From an uncultured beta proteobacterium (GTDB taxonomy: Bacteria; Pseudomonadota; Gammaproteobacteria; Burkholderiales; Burkholderiaceae_C), in contig CAIRAW010000037.1 of assembly GCA_903876735.1 (NCBI GenBank), forward strand, positions 41,955 through 105,954: 64,000 nucleotides of DNA, given 5' to 3'. The translations under genes and the position numbers were made by a program. Shown here piece by piece: positions 15,724-25,327 of this stretch. Every line of letters starts with the position of its first letter. Position 1 is the stretch's first letter. Under the pieces are notes generated by a model that searched no databases, was not told where the DNA came from, and saw only the letters and a list, made by a program, of their open reading frames with translations.

Positions 15724-16950
15724 TCAAAATTCGCGGTCTGATTCCTGCACGCGTTTCGCCGGCAGCAAAAACCAGCCGAAGGCGAGCACCTGCGCGGTGA
15801 GCAGCAAGGCAAAACTGAGCCGGAAGGCGTCGGCGCGCACCATGCCGCTGGCGGCGAAGGCTTCCACCGCCGCGCCAATACCCCATTGCAAGCCGAAGGC
15901 GCCGGCAAACATCATGAGGTTGAAGGCGGTGTTAACGCGGCCCGAAATGCTGACCGGGAAGGCGGCAGACACTTGCGAGTAGGCCAGGGTGCTGAGGCTG
16001 AAAGACAGGCCCAGCACGGGCCACAGCAGATTGGGCGCTGCCAGGTTCAGGATGATTGAAAACTGGACCAGCAGCGCAATACCCAAGCCGGCGCTCAGCA
16101 GGGCCATCGGCTTGATACCGCGGCGAAACAGCCAGCCCGCGCACGTTGCAATGAAGATGTAGCCGGTCAGCATCGCCGAGCCCATCAGGAACAGGACAGA
16201 GGCTGCGTGCGAACGCGAAGCGCCGTTGACCTCCATCATCCAAGGCACCGCCCACAGGCCCTGAATCGCCATGAAGCCGCCGCTGGTCAGGCAGCCCTGC
16301 GGCGCGAAACGCCAAAAGAGACGGTCTTTGAAAATCCGGCCCAGCGTCTGAATCTGCTCCTTGAAGGACTCCTGGTGAGCGCTGTCGGGGTGATCCGGCA
16401 TCAGCATGACAAAGCCCGCGGTTAGCACCAGCAGTGCCGCGAAGAGGTGAAAGATGCCGCGCCAGCCCAGCAGCGGCAGCGCGGCTTCAGCCGGCACGCT
16501 GGCCGACAGCGCACCCAGGCTGCCAGCGACCATGATCGTTGCCGTCAGCGAGGGCAGTCGCTCGATGGTTGACCACTGGCTGAAGGCCTTGAAACTGGCC
16601 ATCAGACAGGCCGAGACGCCCAAGCCGATCAGCGCGCGTGCGATGACCAGTGTCGTCAGTGTCGTGCCAAGACCGAACAGCGCGCAACCTGCAGCGGCGA
16701 CCAGCAGCAGCGCGGCCTCGACCCGGCGTGGACCAAAGCGGTCCAGCAGCAAACCGAGCGGCAACTGAAAAAGGCCGAAGGCGAGAAAGTAGGTAGAGGT
16801 CAGGAGGCCCAGGCCAGTGGCCGTGATGCCCAGATCACGCATCAGCTCTGGCGCGATCACGGCATTGATGCTGCGCAGCCCGTAGGACAGGAAATAGCCT
16901 GCGGCATAGGCCGGAACGAGTCGGCGCCAGATGTCGATGTGTTGCGTCAT
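15724..16950 (-). CDS. MFS transporter
   Basis: A 408-residue inner-membrane permease with about 12 hydrophobic segments. The major-facilitator loop 2-3 motif LLLDRFGPRR (about residues 66-75) is present. A central hydrophilic loop follows (PDHPDSAHQESFKEQIQ, about 183-199). Long Ala/Leu-rich helices continue to a short charged C-tail. The substrate is not predictable. The gene is single, convergent with the phosphatase gene and separated from it by a repeat. Confidence 0.85.
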   Translation of the reverse strand: MTQHIDIWRRLVPAYAAGYFLSYGLRSINAVIAPELMRDLGITATGLGLLTSTYFLAFGLFQLPLGLLLDRFGPRRVEAALLLVAAAGCALFGLGTTLTTLVIARALIGLGVSACLMASFKAFSQWSTIERLPSLTATIMVAGSLGALSASVPAEAALPLLGWRGIFHLFAALLVLTAGFVMLMPDHPDSAHQESFKEQIQTLGRIFKDRLFWRFAPQGCLTSGGFMAIQGLWAVPWMMEVNGASRSHAASVLFLMGSAMLTGYIFIATCAGWLFRRGIKPMALLSAGLGIALLVQFSIILNLAAPNLLWPVLGLSFSLSTLAYSQVSAAFPVSISGRVNTAFNLMMFAGAFGLQWGIGAAVEAFAASGMVRADAFRLSFALLLTAQVLAFGWFLLPAKRVQESDREF

Positions 16951-17045
16951 GGCGCCAATTGTCGTGGCAAACCCGGTCGGCCCGATCGACTCGGGCGCGC
17001 CAATCCGGGTTCGCGGTGCTGCGTCAGAACGCTCGCGAAGCGACC

Positions 17046-17231
17046 TTATTTCTTTGGCTTCTTGCGCGAACGAATAATGGACACCAGCATGCTGGCAACG
17101 AAGATGACGATAAACGCGCCCAGCATCAGCAGCGCGGCATCCGCCAGCGCCTCGGGTCCGGCACCCGTTCCCGCTGAGATTTTCGCGCTGGCATCGGTGG
17201 CCATGCTGGCCTCAGTGCTTTTTATGCTCAT
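17046..17231 (-). CDS. Small single-span membrane protein
   Basis: A 61-residue protein with a Ser/Ala/Thr-rich N-terminal half, one transmembrane helix (LLMLGAFIVIFVASMLVSII, about 35-54) and a basic end RSRKKPKK. The topology is probably N-out, C-in by the positive-inside rule. The start has GGGGAAA upstream. It lies 58 nt downstream of the NRAMP-like gene on the same strand, so the two are probably one transcript. No family is recognised, and an accessory role for the carrier is only an inference. Confidence 0.6.
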   Translation of the reverse strand: MSIKSTEASMATDASAKISAGTGAGPEALADAALLMLGAFIVIFVASMLVSIIRSRKKPKK

Positions 17232-17289
17232 GATGTTTCCCCGTGGTGAGAGGCTATATTAACCCGTCGCCACGGCTTTTCTTGTGCCA

Positions 17290-18567
17290 TCAGAGACTCA
17301 CCAGCATGGCAAGAACCGCGGTCGCCATGATCAGCGTTGCCAGCCAGCCCAGCAGTTTCAGCCGGCTGGAAATGACGAACGCGCCCATTGTGTCGGAGCG
17401 GCACGCCATCAGCATCATCACGACCATGATCGGAACCGAGATGACGCCGTTGATAACGGCACTCCAGTACAGCGCCTTGATCGGGTCGATGGCCGTGAAG
17501 CCCAGCGCGATGCCGATCAGGGTAGAGACCGCAATGATGGCGTAAAACGGCTTGGCCTTTTGCGGCGTGAGTTCTAGGCTGCTCTTCCACCTGAAGGCGC
17601 CTGCCATGGCATACGCGGAAGACCCGGCCAGCACCGGTACCGCCAGCAGGCCGGTGCCGATGATGCCGGCGCTGAACAGCACAAAGGCAAATTCTCCGGC
17701 GATCGGTCGCAGCGCTGCAGCGGCCTGCGCCGAGGTTTGAATGTCAGTGATGCCATTCAGATTGAGCGTCACGGCGGTCGTCAGGATGATGAAGAAGGCG
17801 ACCAGATTGGAGAAACCCATGCCGACCCAGGTGTCGATCTGGATGCGCCGCAAGCTGGCTTGTGCCTGTTGCGGCGAGCGGATCAGGGCTTGGGCCTGCG
17901 GGTCGACCCGCAGGTCTTCGACTTCTTGAGAAGCCTGCCAGAAGAACAGGTAGGGACTGATGGTTGTGCCGAATACTGCCACCACGGTTGTGATGTAGCC
18001 GGGCTCCCAGGAGACCTGCGGCGTCAACGCGCTGATCAACACCTGCGTCCAGGGAATGTTGACGACGAAGGCGGTGGCCACGTAGGCAAGCAGGGCCAGC
18101 GTCAGCCATTTCAGGATACGAACATAGCGCCTGTAGGGTATGAATAGCTGCAGCAGCAGTGAGATCAGACCGAAGGCCACGGAGTAGACCTGGGCCGGGC
18201 CGCCGACGATGAGCTTCAGCGCCTCGCCCATGGCAGCGACATCGGCGGCGATATTGATCGTGTTCGCGATCAGCAGCAGTCCAACCACGCTGTACAGCAA
18301 CCAGGCTGGGTAATGGCGCCGGATGTTGGTGGCCAGTCCGTGGCCGCTGACGCGCCCGATGCGGGCGCTGACGATCTGGATGCCGGCCATCAGCGGGTAG
18401 GTGAACAGAACCGTCCACAGCATGTTGAAGCCGAACTGTGCGCCGGCTTGCGAGTAGGTGGCAATCCCGCTCGGGTCGTCGTCGGCTGCGCCCGTGATCA
18501 GGCCCGGGCCCAGTTTTCTGAGCCACGAGTTATTCCGATCTGGCGGTGCATCGTTCTCGCTGTGCAT
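17290..18567 (-). CDS. NRAMP-like divalent metal transporter, atypical metal site
   Basis: The 425-residue inner-membrane protein has about 11 helices and the NRAMP/MntH fold. The TM1 segment reads DDDPSGIATYSQAGAQFGF (about residues 29-47) where classical members have DPGN. TM6 reads GTTISPY (about 200-206) where Mn/Fe carriers have GATVMPH. The binding-site Asp (D31) is therefore kept, while the Asn and the Met ligands are replaced. Other landmarks (ANTINIAADVAAMGEA, the loop SQEVEDLRVDP) are family-like. I call it an NRAMP-clade carrier with substrate unknown, not mntH. A small membrane protein gene follows. Confidence 0.85.
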   Translation of the reverse strand: MHSENDAPPDRNNSWLRKLGPGLITGAADDDPSGIATYSQAGAQFGFNMLWTVLFTYPLMAGIQIVSARIGRVSGHGLATNIRRHYPAWLLYSVVGLLLIANTINIAADVAAMGEALKLIVGGPAQVYSVAFGLISLLLQLFIPYRRYVRILKWLTLALLAYVATAFVVNIPWTQVLISALTPQVSWEPGYITTVVAVFGTTISPYLFFWQASQEVEDLRVDPQAQALIRSPQQAQASLRRIQIDTWVGMGFSNLVAFFIILTTAVTLNLNGITDIQTSAQAAAALRPIAGEFAFVLFSAGIIGTGLLAVPVLAGSSAYAMAGAFRWKSSLELTPQKAKPFYAIIAVSTLIGIALGFTAIDPIKALYWSAVINGVISVPIMVVMMLMACRSDTMGAFVISSRLKLLGWLATLIMATAVLAMLVSL

Positions 18568-18637
18568 TGAACTGAGGATAAGGGCAGCGGGGGCGAGCGC
18601 TGATGCTTTTTGTCATGCTGCAAGAAGAAAAAAGGAA

Positions 18638-18661
18638 GGGCGCCAGGTTTCCCTGGCGCCC
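18638..18661 (-). terminator. Strong intrinsic terminator
   Basis: A perfect 10-bp GC-rich stem, GGGCGCCAGG with CCTGGCGCCC, and a 4-nt loop, 22 bases beyond the stop of the Lys/Ala-rich gene. A T-run lies on the plus side and mixed A/G on the other, so it may work in both directions. Confidence 0.8.
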
Positions 18662-18682
18662 TTTTTGCAAGCGGCGGACCGC

Positions 18683-18928
18683 TTATTTCGCAGCAGAAGC
18701 AGCGGGCTTTGCGGCGGCGGCCTTCTTGTCGGCCTTGGCTTTCTTGTGCTTGGCGCCGGCGTGCTTCTTGGCCTTTTGCGCCTTGGGCGCGCTGGCTGCA
18801 TCAGCCGGAGCCGTCACCGCTGGGGCTGACTTTTGCGCAACCGCAGGTGCGGCGGGCGCTTGGGCAAAGGAGGTGGCGGCAGCAGCAGACAACAGGCTTG
18901 CAGCGATGAGAGACTTGATATTGATCAT
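18683..18928 (-). CDS. Lys/Ala-rich small exported protein
   Basis: An 81-residue protein with a signal peptide (KSLIAASLLSAAAATSFAQ, about residues 5-23). The low-complexity mature part has repeated Ala-Pro and Lys-Ala units (KAQKAKKHAGAKHKKAKADKK). The mature peptide is highly basic and resembles small periplasmic Lys/Ala/His-rich proteins common in Burkholderiales. Its function is unknown; nucleic acid, polyphosphate or envelope binding would be guesses. It is monocistronic, closed by a strong terminator. Confidence 0.72.
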   Translation of the reverse strand: MINIKSLIAASLLSAAAATSFAQAPAAPAVAQKSAPAVTAPADAASAPKAQKAKKHAGAKHKKAKADKKAAAAKPAASAAK

Positions 18929-19181
18929 GGTTGAGGTTCACTCTTGAAACAACAGTCGTGGTAGCTCCGACCGTCTCGAGCGAGCCCGAATATTCTTCAG
19001 GCTTGCATCCACAACGCAGTCTGCGCGCCTGCGTTGACCGGGGATACTTTTGTTTACAACAAGTTCGCAGCTACCTGCAGACACGGTCTTCAGTCTGGCT
19101 GCCGAGGTGGCGCGCCACCTGTTTGGCAGTATGCTTGTGACGTGCGACATGCAAGCGTGAACGATTTACTGGAACCAAACG

Positions 19182-20267
19182 ATGGATTCTGAGACTGAAT
19201 CTGCATCGGCTTACGTCGAGCGGCGCGCCTTGCTGTTCCTGCTGTTGGCGGTCACGCTGGCGCTGGGCTATATCCTGACGCCGTTTTACGAGGCTGTCCT
19301 GTGGGGCGCCATCATCGCGCTGCTGTCGACCCCGGTATACCGCAGGTTGTTGCGCCGGCTTCATGGCAAGGCCAAGCTCGCAGCCTTTCTGACGTTGTTG
19401 TTGGTTCTGGTAATCGTGATTTTGCCGGTGACGCTGGTGGCAGCCACGCTGGCGCGCGAAGCGGCCTTGGTATACCAGCGGCTGCAATCGGGCGAACTCA
19501 ATCCTGCGCTTTACTTTCATGGCGTGTTTGACGCGCTGCCGCTCTGGATCAAGACGGTGCTCGACCGTTTCGGCATGGCTGACTTCGCTGCGCTGCAGCG
19601 TCGCACGACCGCTTTGCTGACGCAGGGGGCGCAGTTCCTCGCAACGCAGGCCGTCAGCGTGGGACAGAACACCTTTGAGTTTGTCGTCAGTCTGTTTATC
19701 GCGCTGTACCTGGCGTTTTTCCTGATACGCGACGGTGAGACCGTGGTGCAGTCGCTACGCAGCGCGATACCGTTGGCGCCAGCGCACAAGGCTGAATTGC
19801 TCGACAAGTTCAGCACGGTAGTGCGCGCCACCGTCAAGGGCAACCTGCTGGTGGCGGTGGTGCAGGGTGCGCTCGGTGGCCTGGCCTTCTGGTATCTCGG
19901 TGTCAGCGGTGCCTTGTTGTGGGCGGTGCTGATGGCCTTCCTGTCACTGCTGCCAGCCGTCGGCGCGGCGCTGGTGTGGTTTCCGGTGGCGCTTTATTTT
20001 CTGGTGATCGGGGCAATCGGGAGCGGTCTTGCATTGATTGCCTACGGCCTGTTGGTGATCGGTTTGGTCGACAACCTGTTGCGGCCGATTCTGGTTGGCA
20101 AGGACACCGGCATGCCGGACTACGTGGTGATGATCACCACCGTTGGCGGCATGGCCGTGTTCGGCATCAACGGCTTTGTCATCGGGCCTGTCATTGCTGC
20201 GATGTTCATCGCGGTCTGGCATATCTACGTCGCGGCACAGGGCGGAACAGATCGGTACTTGCCGTAA
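19182..20267 (+). CDS. AI-2E family transporter (PerM/YdiK type)
   Basis: The 361-residue inner-membrane protein has two N-terminal hydrophobic segments, a middle amphipathic region (about 85-150) and five or six C-terminal helices. Family landmarks are the N-terminal PFYEAVLWGAIIALLSTPVYRRL, the central DGE after a helix (FFLIRDGE), VQGALGGLAFWYLGV and the end motif VVMITTVGGMAVFGINGFVIGP. Members are described variously as AI-2 exporters, permeases or Na+/H+ antiporters, so the substrate should stay open. It is single, 165 bp upstream of the autotransporter gene. Confidence 0.83.
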   Translation: MDSETESASAYVERRALLFLLLAVTLALGYILTPFYEAVLWGAIIALLSTPVYRRLLRRLHGKAKLAAFLTLLLVLVIVILPVTLVAATLAREAALVYQRLQSGELNPALYFHGVFDALPLWIKTVLDRFGMADFAALQRRTTALLTQGAQFLATQAVSVGQNTFEFVVSLFIALYLAFFLIRDGETVVQSLRSAIPLAPAHKAELLDKFSTVVRATVKGNLLVAVVQGALGGLAFWYLGVSGALLWAVLMAFLSLLPAVGAALVWFPVALYFLVIGAIGSGLALIAYGLLVIGLVDNLLRPILVGKDTGMPDYVVMITTVGGMAVFGINGFVIGPVIAAMFIAVWHIYVAAQGGTDRYLP

Positions 20268-20432
20268 CCGTGCCAAATGCGCTCGTCGGAGTTTTTTCTC
20301 GCCGCGTGGGAAAAATATCCGTCCAGCAAAGGTTTGATGCAGTCCGACAAAACTTTGTCGCGCCAACCCATCTAGCATGTTCAGCATATCTCGCCCTGGC
20401 GAGCGATTGAAACGCATGACGGAATTTTCAAC

Positions 20433-23400
20433 ATGATGACTCGCAGCCCTTTGGCCCGGATAACGGCTCCCTTGTTCCCGATGAATCCCGTGCAACTGCT
20501 CATCCGCAGCGCGGTCCTCTTGGCGCTTTGCGCCGCACCGGCACAGGCGCAGACCTGGAAGCCTATGGGCCCGGCGCCCCTGGTTGACTTGACGACGTAC
20601 GGTAAACCACCATTTGTGTCGACCTACGTGTCGGGCATGACGCAAACCATCGCTGGCCAGCCCAATGTCAACCCGTCGGTAGGTGCGATGAGCGCGCTAC
20701 TGCCGGTGACCGAGAAACTGATGTACGCCTCGGCGGTGAATGGCGGCGTATGGAAGACAGAAAACGGTGGTGAAACCTGGACACCCATTGGCGACAAGTT
20801 ACCCTCATTGTCGATCGGCACGATGACCTTTGATGCGAGCGTAACCGACAAGCAGAGCGCAAAAATATGGGTTGGTTTTGGCCACAAGAGTGCCCTCAGT
20901 TTCGTCGGTGGTTATCTGGGTGGCATTGCCTACTATGACCCGAGTCAATCGAAATGGACGGCCCCTGCGGGCAATGCGCAGCTTCAGGGCATGAATATCA
21001 CGCAGATGGCAGCGCGCGACCAGGATATTTTCGTTGCTGCAAAAACCGTCATGAACGGGACGACGGTCCAAAAGCCGGGCGGCGTTTGGTTCAGCAATGA
21101 CGGCGGTAGCAAGTTCAACGTTTTAGCGACGGGGCTGGCGGCCGGGGATGTGACCGCCTTGATTGAAGTGCCGGTTACCGGCGGACCGACAACACTTTAT
21201 GCCGGCGTCGTCGCTGACGATAAGGCCAAGTCCGGCATTTACGTCGCCACCAAGGACGCGGGCGGGACTGCCTGGTCTGTTTGGACAAAAGTTGAAGGCA
21301 TCACCGCCGGGACGACTGATCAACCGTCGAACCGGATCATGTTGTCCGCCAGCAAAGGTGGTGTGGTCGTGGCCAGCATGCTGTCCCGAACGGCCGACAA
21401 ATATGCCGTTGATCCGCCTGTAACAGTCCAGCTGTACCAGATTAAAGATGGCGTGATGATGGCGGATCTGGGGGTTCCCGTGGTCTCTGTGAAAGACACG
21501 GCGATTCCCCTCTTTAATGGCGGCCAATCCGACCTGCATGGCTCGTTGCTGGTTGATCCGGTGAATCCCAATATTGTTTACGTTGGCGGGGATCGACAGC
21601 CCAGTCTGAACAGCAAACTGGGAGCCGTTCAATGGAACGGTAATCTGTTTCGCGGGGTGTACAACGCCGATTTGAAGACGACAAGCTGGGAATCGATCAC
21701 GAACGACTTTACGGGGAACAAGTCGGCGCCGCACGCCGACTCGCGCTTCCTGTTTCTGTTCGGCGGCAAACTGTATGAAACGGATGACACGGGGATCTAT
21801 GCGAGAACCCTTCCCGAAAGCAAGACCGGTACCTGGGAAGCGCTGACCGGGACTTTGCAGGTGGCCGAGATGCACACGGCGCGCTGGAACAGTTTGCATC
21901 ACGCCGTGGTTGGCTCATCGCAGGACATGGGCGCATCGGTTCAGCTGGCTTCGGCAAGCCCGGCGCAAACCGTCATTGGCTCAGGTGACGGGGGTGTTGT
22001 GGCGGTCAATCCGGGATGGAAGAGTCTGGATGGCAAGCACGGCGCGGCGGCGGTTTATGCGAGCTCGCAAGAGTTGTCCGGCTTGACCCGGTATCGAATT
22101 ACCGCCGCAGGCGCGATTGAGGAAGCGCAAGCGATCACCTTGGTTGACAGAGATGTCAAGGCCCCCGAGTTGACCTTTCCTTTTACGCCAGTGTTGACGC
22201 TGAACGAGAAGACGCCTCAATTGTTTGCGGTCGCAGGCAAGCGCCCGTACGTCGGGCACGACGATCTGGAGACCAGTACCAACGACAAGAATCAAATTAT
22301 TGAAAAAACCATCGCTGTAGATGTGCGCTCCGATCAGCTTGCCTATGGCTTGGCATTTGTTTCCCTGGCCTACGGTGCGCAAAATGCAAATACGGCACTG
22401 CTCGCAGCCGTAGCGAATTCGAACAGCAAGATTCTGGCTGGTGACGGTGCTCTGTACTTTTCTTCAACCGGGCTGACGATCGACGCATCCGTCATCTATT
22501 CCAGCAAAGCCAACGGCAAAGACCTGGGTATCCAGAGTGCGCTATTTGATCGCAATCTTGGAGTCAAAAGTATTTACTTCACAGATTCGGCAAGTGTTTA
22601 CCGGCTCAATGCGCTGGACGACCCCAGGTACACCGCTATCGACATCAGTGGCAACCTGAACACAACGTTTGCGACCTTCAATGAGAAGCGCGCCCTGGCC
22701 CATGTGGCCAACAACGGGGTCAGCGCGCTCGTGGTGGCGGGTGTGCACCGTCCAAGCACTGCGACCCAAGCGACGGTCGACAACTATTTGTATTCGCTGT
22801 CAGATCCGGCGTCTGCTCTCACTGCAACGGCGCTCTGGAAAACACCGCTTGGCACTTTGCCCAATGCGCAGGTCTTTGGGCTCGACTACTCGGTTGCCGA
22901 TGACGTTTTGCTCGCCAACTTGCTGGGACGTGGCGCCCATGTTCTGTATGACGTGACAACCTATTTTCCAGAAGCGACACAGCTGGTTTTTGGTCAGGCC
23001 ATGAACGACAGCGTGCCAACGGCCCGGCAACTGACAAATGGGACTGATCTGAATGGCGCAACATTGAATCGCCCACTGATCAAGAAGGGCACCGGCACCC
23101 TGGATTTGCGAGGACTCATAGCGCAGTACGCAGGCGGCACCACACTGCAGAACGGCGCCACCCTGGTCAATGCGGACGTCAATCTCGGCAAAAGCAAGAC
23201 GCGCGTTGAATTGGCCAATGCGGCACTCCTCAAGCTCGATGCCGGTTTTGCTGCGGCGGAGCCGACCACGCGGGTGTCGGGTCTGTCTGTTTTTGACCGT
23301 CCGCTTGCCATCGGCTTGGGTTGGGGGACGATTGACACCGGCAGCAATGCGCTGGCCTTTACCGGTGGGCGGATTGACAGCACGGCAAGCAGCCTGGGGA

Positions 23401-25085
23401 CCCTGCGTTTTGGTAGCGGCATACCGTTCACGATGGGCGCCAATCTGGTCCTTAACGCTTATTGGGATGCCGACCTCTTGATACCCAAAGGCTTGAGGCT
23501 GCAGGGGAGCGGCGGAGTTTCCGAGGGCAGAACTCTGAGGATTGGTGGCACCTACGACCCAGGCAACTCGCCGGGCACGGTGCAGTTTTCCGGCTCTCTG
23601 GCGTTTGACGCAGACGGCTCTCTGAGGATGGAAATCGATGGCCTCGGGCAGGGTGACGGCGCGGGCAACTACGACCGGATTGTCATGCGCAGCGCCAGTG
23701 GCAAATTCACGGCGGGTGGGCATCTCGATGTTGTTCTGCGCGATATCAGTTCCGGCAACAACAATTTCAGCCCGCGACTTGGACAGGGATTCAGGATCGT
23801 CAGTGCGCCGGGCGGTTTATTGGATAGTTTTGCCAGCCTGGGTCAACCGGCGCAAGGACTGCTGGCCGGTACCCGCTTTGATACCGTGTACGACCTGAAC
23901 GGCTTGTCGCTTTATGCCACACCGGCCTCCTATGCCAATATCGCAGCCGCGGGGCTTGAGGGCAATAGCAACCGCAACCAGGTCGGCACCTTGTTTGAAG
24001 GGATTCGTCCGGCAGCTGGCGTGCGGGAAAGCAATGCAGTTCGCAAGACCTTGTTTGACAGCCTGGCACCGCTGACCGAGAGCACCCTCCCGGTAACCAT
24101 GGACCAGATGGGCGGCGTTGCCTACGCCCAGTTGGTTGGCATGAACTTCGAGAACAGCAAATTTCTGATCGACCAGACCCTGCTGGCCATGGCAATGCGG
24201 CGTCGCGGCGAAGGCGCGCAACCGGACGCGATGTTGAACCAGCAGGCGCTGGACGAGCCGCAAAAGGAGGTCTGGGCTCAGGCCATCGGACGGGTCTCAA
24301 CCTGGCGCGGTGCTGACATGACGCAGACCATGGACGACAAACTGGGCGGCGTGCTCGGTGGCGTCACGAAACAATTGACGGCGCAGAATTTCGCTGGTTT
24401 CTCGGTGGCTTACGCCGGCAGCAATCCGGCGATTGAGCAGGATATGGGTCAAGGCCCAATGCATCAACTGCAGTTGATGGCTTATGCCAGTCACACTGGC
24501 GCAGGCGGCTTCTTTATGCAGGGCGCGGCAGGCGCTGGCCTTGGGCAGATCAGCACCACGCGCAAGCTGGCACTGTTCAATACCAGCTACACCAGCACCA
24601 TTCACACGGCCAACCTGGCACTCTCGGGCCTGGTCGGCTGGAGCCGGGGGGTGCGCGATGGCGTGCGTTACGAAGGCACGCTTGGTATGAATTACCTGGG
24701 GATGCGGACCTCTGCCTTCGATGACAGCGGCGAGCAATCGGCTTACGCGCTGGCGGTCAATGGCAGCTCAAGCACCTCGTTCACGCAGACACTGGGCGCT
24801 GCCGTGAGTGTGCCGCTGCGCGCCAGCAGCACCGACTGGCGGGTCTCGGCGCAAGCAGGCTTCACGCATGAAGCGGCGGACGACAGCATCCGTCTGCGGA
24901 GCAACCTGCTGGGAGGCGCGTTCGAAATCCAGAACAGTGCCATCGGTCGCAATCGATTCAACCTGGGTTTTGGCTTGCGCGGTCAAATCGACAAGCAGAC
25001 CACTGTTGCGATGGACCTCAATCGCCAGACCGCCAGCAATTGGGATTCGCTGGTCACCACGCTGTCGCTGAAGATGGCGTTCTAG
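20433..25085 (+). CDS. Autotransporter (type Va) with Asp-box beta-propeller passenger
   Basis: A 1550-residue secreted surface protein. The signal peptide ends AQA|QTW at about residue 39; an in-frame ATG at 20481 gives a more typical 23-residue signal. The passenger has Asp-box (BNR-like) motifs, GGVWKTENGGETW near 104-116 and GGVWFSNDGGSKF near 216-228, typical of sialidase/sortilin-type beta-propellers. A single autotransporter-associated repeat (GTGTLDLRG...YAGGTTLQNGATL, about 885-910) and TYDPGNSPGTVQFSGSL (about 1040) mark the change to beta-helix-like stalk. The last 270 residues (from VWAQAIGR, about 1279) form the outer-membrane barrel, ending in Phe as required for Bam recognition. 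Asp-boxes are structural and do not prove sialidase activity; no catalytic set is evident. The gene is monocistronic. Confidence 0.85.
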   Translation: MMTRSPLARITAPLFPMNPVQLLIRSAVLLALCAAPAQAQTWKPMGPAPLVDLTTYGKPPFVSTYVSGMTQTIAGQPNVNPSVGAMSALLPVTEKLMYASAVNGGVWKTENGGETWTPIGDKLPSLSIGTMTFDASVTDKQSAKIWVGFGHKSALSFVGGYLGGIAYYDPSQSKWTAPAGNAQLQGMNITQMAARDQDIFVAAKTVMNGTTVQKPGGVWFSNDGGSKFNVLATGLAAGDVTALIEVPVTGGPTTLYAGVVADDKAKSGIYVATKDAGGTAWSVWTKVEGITAGTTDQPSNRIMLSASKGGVVVASMLSRTADKYAVDPPVTVQLYQIKDGVMMADLGVPVVSVKDTAIPLFNGGQSDLHGSLLVDPVNPNIVYVGGDRQPSLNSKLGAVQWNGNLFRGVYNADLKTTSWESITNDFTGNKSAPHADSRFLFLFGGKLYETDDTGIYARTLPESKTGTWEALTGTLQVAEMHTARWNSLHHAVVGSSQDMGASVQLASASPAQTVIGSGDGGVVAVNPGWKSLDGKHGAAAVYASSQELSGLTRYRITAAGAIEEAQAITLVDRDVKAPELTFPFTPVLTLNEKTPQLFAVAGKRPYVGHDDLETSTNDKNQIIEKTIAVDVRSDQLAYGLAFVSLAYGAQNANTALLAAVANSNSKILAGDGALYFSSTGLTIDASVIYSSKANGKDLGIQSALFDRNLGVKSIYFTDSASVYRLNALDDPRYTAIDISGNLNTTFATFNEKRALAHVANNGVSALVVAGVHRPSTATQATVDNYLYSLSDPASALTATALWKTPLGTLPNAQVFGLDYSVADDVLLANLLGRGAHVLYDVTTYFPEATQLVFGQAMNDSVPTARQLTNGTDLNGATLNRPLIKKGTGTLDLRGLIAQYAGGTTLQNGATLVNADVNLGKSKTRVELANAALLKLDAGFAAAEPTTRVSGLSVFDRPLAIGLGWGTIDTGSNALAFTGGRIDSTASSLGTLRFGSGIPFTMGANLVLNAYWDADLLIPKGLRLQGSGGVSEGRTLRIGGTYDPGNSPGTVQFSGSLAFDADGSLRMEIDGLGQGDGAGNYDRIVMRSASGKFTAGGHLDVVLRDISSGNNNFSPRLGQGFRIVSAPGGLLDSFASLGQPAQGLLAGTRFDTVYDLNGLSLYATPASYANIAAAGLEGNSNRNQVGTLFEGIRPAAGVRESNAVRKTLFDSLAPLTESTLPVTMDQMGGVAYAQLVGMNFENSKFLIDQTLLAMAMRRRGEGAQPDAMLNQQALDEPQKEVWAQAIGRVSTWRGADMTQTMDDKLGGVLGGVTKQLTAQNFAGFSVAYAGSNPAIEQDMGQGPMHQLQLMAYASHTGAGGFFMQGAAGAGLGQISTTRKLALFNTSYTSTIHTANLALSGLVGWSRGVRDGVRYEGTLGMNYLGMRTSAFDDSGEQSAYALAVNGSSSTSFTQTLGAAVSVPLRASSTDWRVSAQAGFTHEAADDSIRLRSNLLGGAFEIQNSAIGRNRFNLGFGLRGQIDKQTTVAMDLNRQTASNWDSLVTTLSLKMAF

Positions 25086-25088
25086 GGC

Positions 25089-25307
25089 TTATTTTTCCCA
25101 GGGGCGAGCGCATTTTTGCTGCACAGCATCCCAAAGATAGCCGGCTGACGCGATACAGCCATGCGCGTCGCGATCAGCGCCAACCAGGGGTGGCTCCACC
25201 TTGGGCGCCTCGCAGGCGACCAGGGCCAGCAGACTCAAGCAGGCCAGCATTCGACTGGGTCGCAGGCCATGATCCTGCGGTGCGGGTAGGTGGAGGCAGT
25301 TGCGCAT
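25089..25307 (-). CDS. Small putative lipoprotein
   Basis: The 72-residue product has a hydrophobic N-terminal signal and a lipobox-like LVAC near residue 32. A roughly 30-residue module follows with DAHGCIASAGYLWDAVQQKCARPWE. The two Cys of this module are spaced as in a small disulfide domain (GCxxSAGYxW...KC) that I have seen in many short secreted bacterial proteins. An in-frame ATG at 25250 would give a shorter signal. It converges on the autotransporter gene with a 3-bp gap. The function is unknown. Confidence 0.65.
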   Translation of the reverse strand: MRNCLHLPAPQDHGLRPSRMLACLSLLALVACEAPKVEPPLVGADRDAHGCIASAGYLWDAVQQKCARPWEK

Positions 25308-25327
25308 GCTGCTAGGCTATCACAGGC

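Noticed and set aside
20285..25115. Inverted similarity between the flanks of the autotransporter gene (TTTTTCTCGCCGCGTGGG and ATTTTTCCCAGGGGCGAG)
   Set aside because: The match is short and imperfect, and one copy is inside the 3' end of the lipoprotein gene, so it cannot be called a transposon end or an att site.
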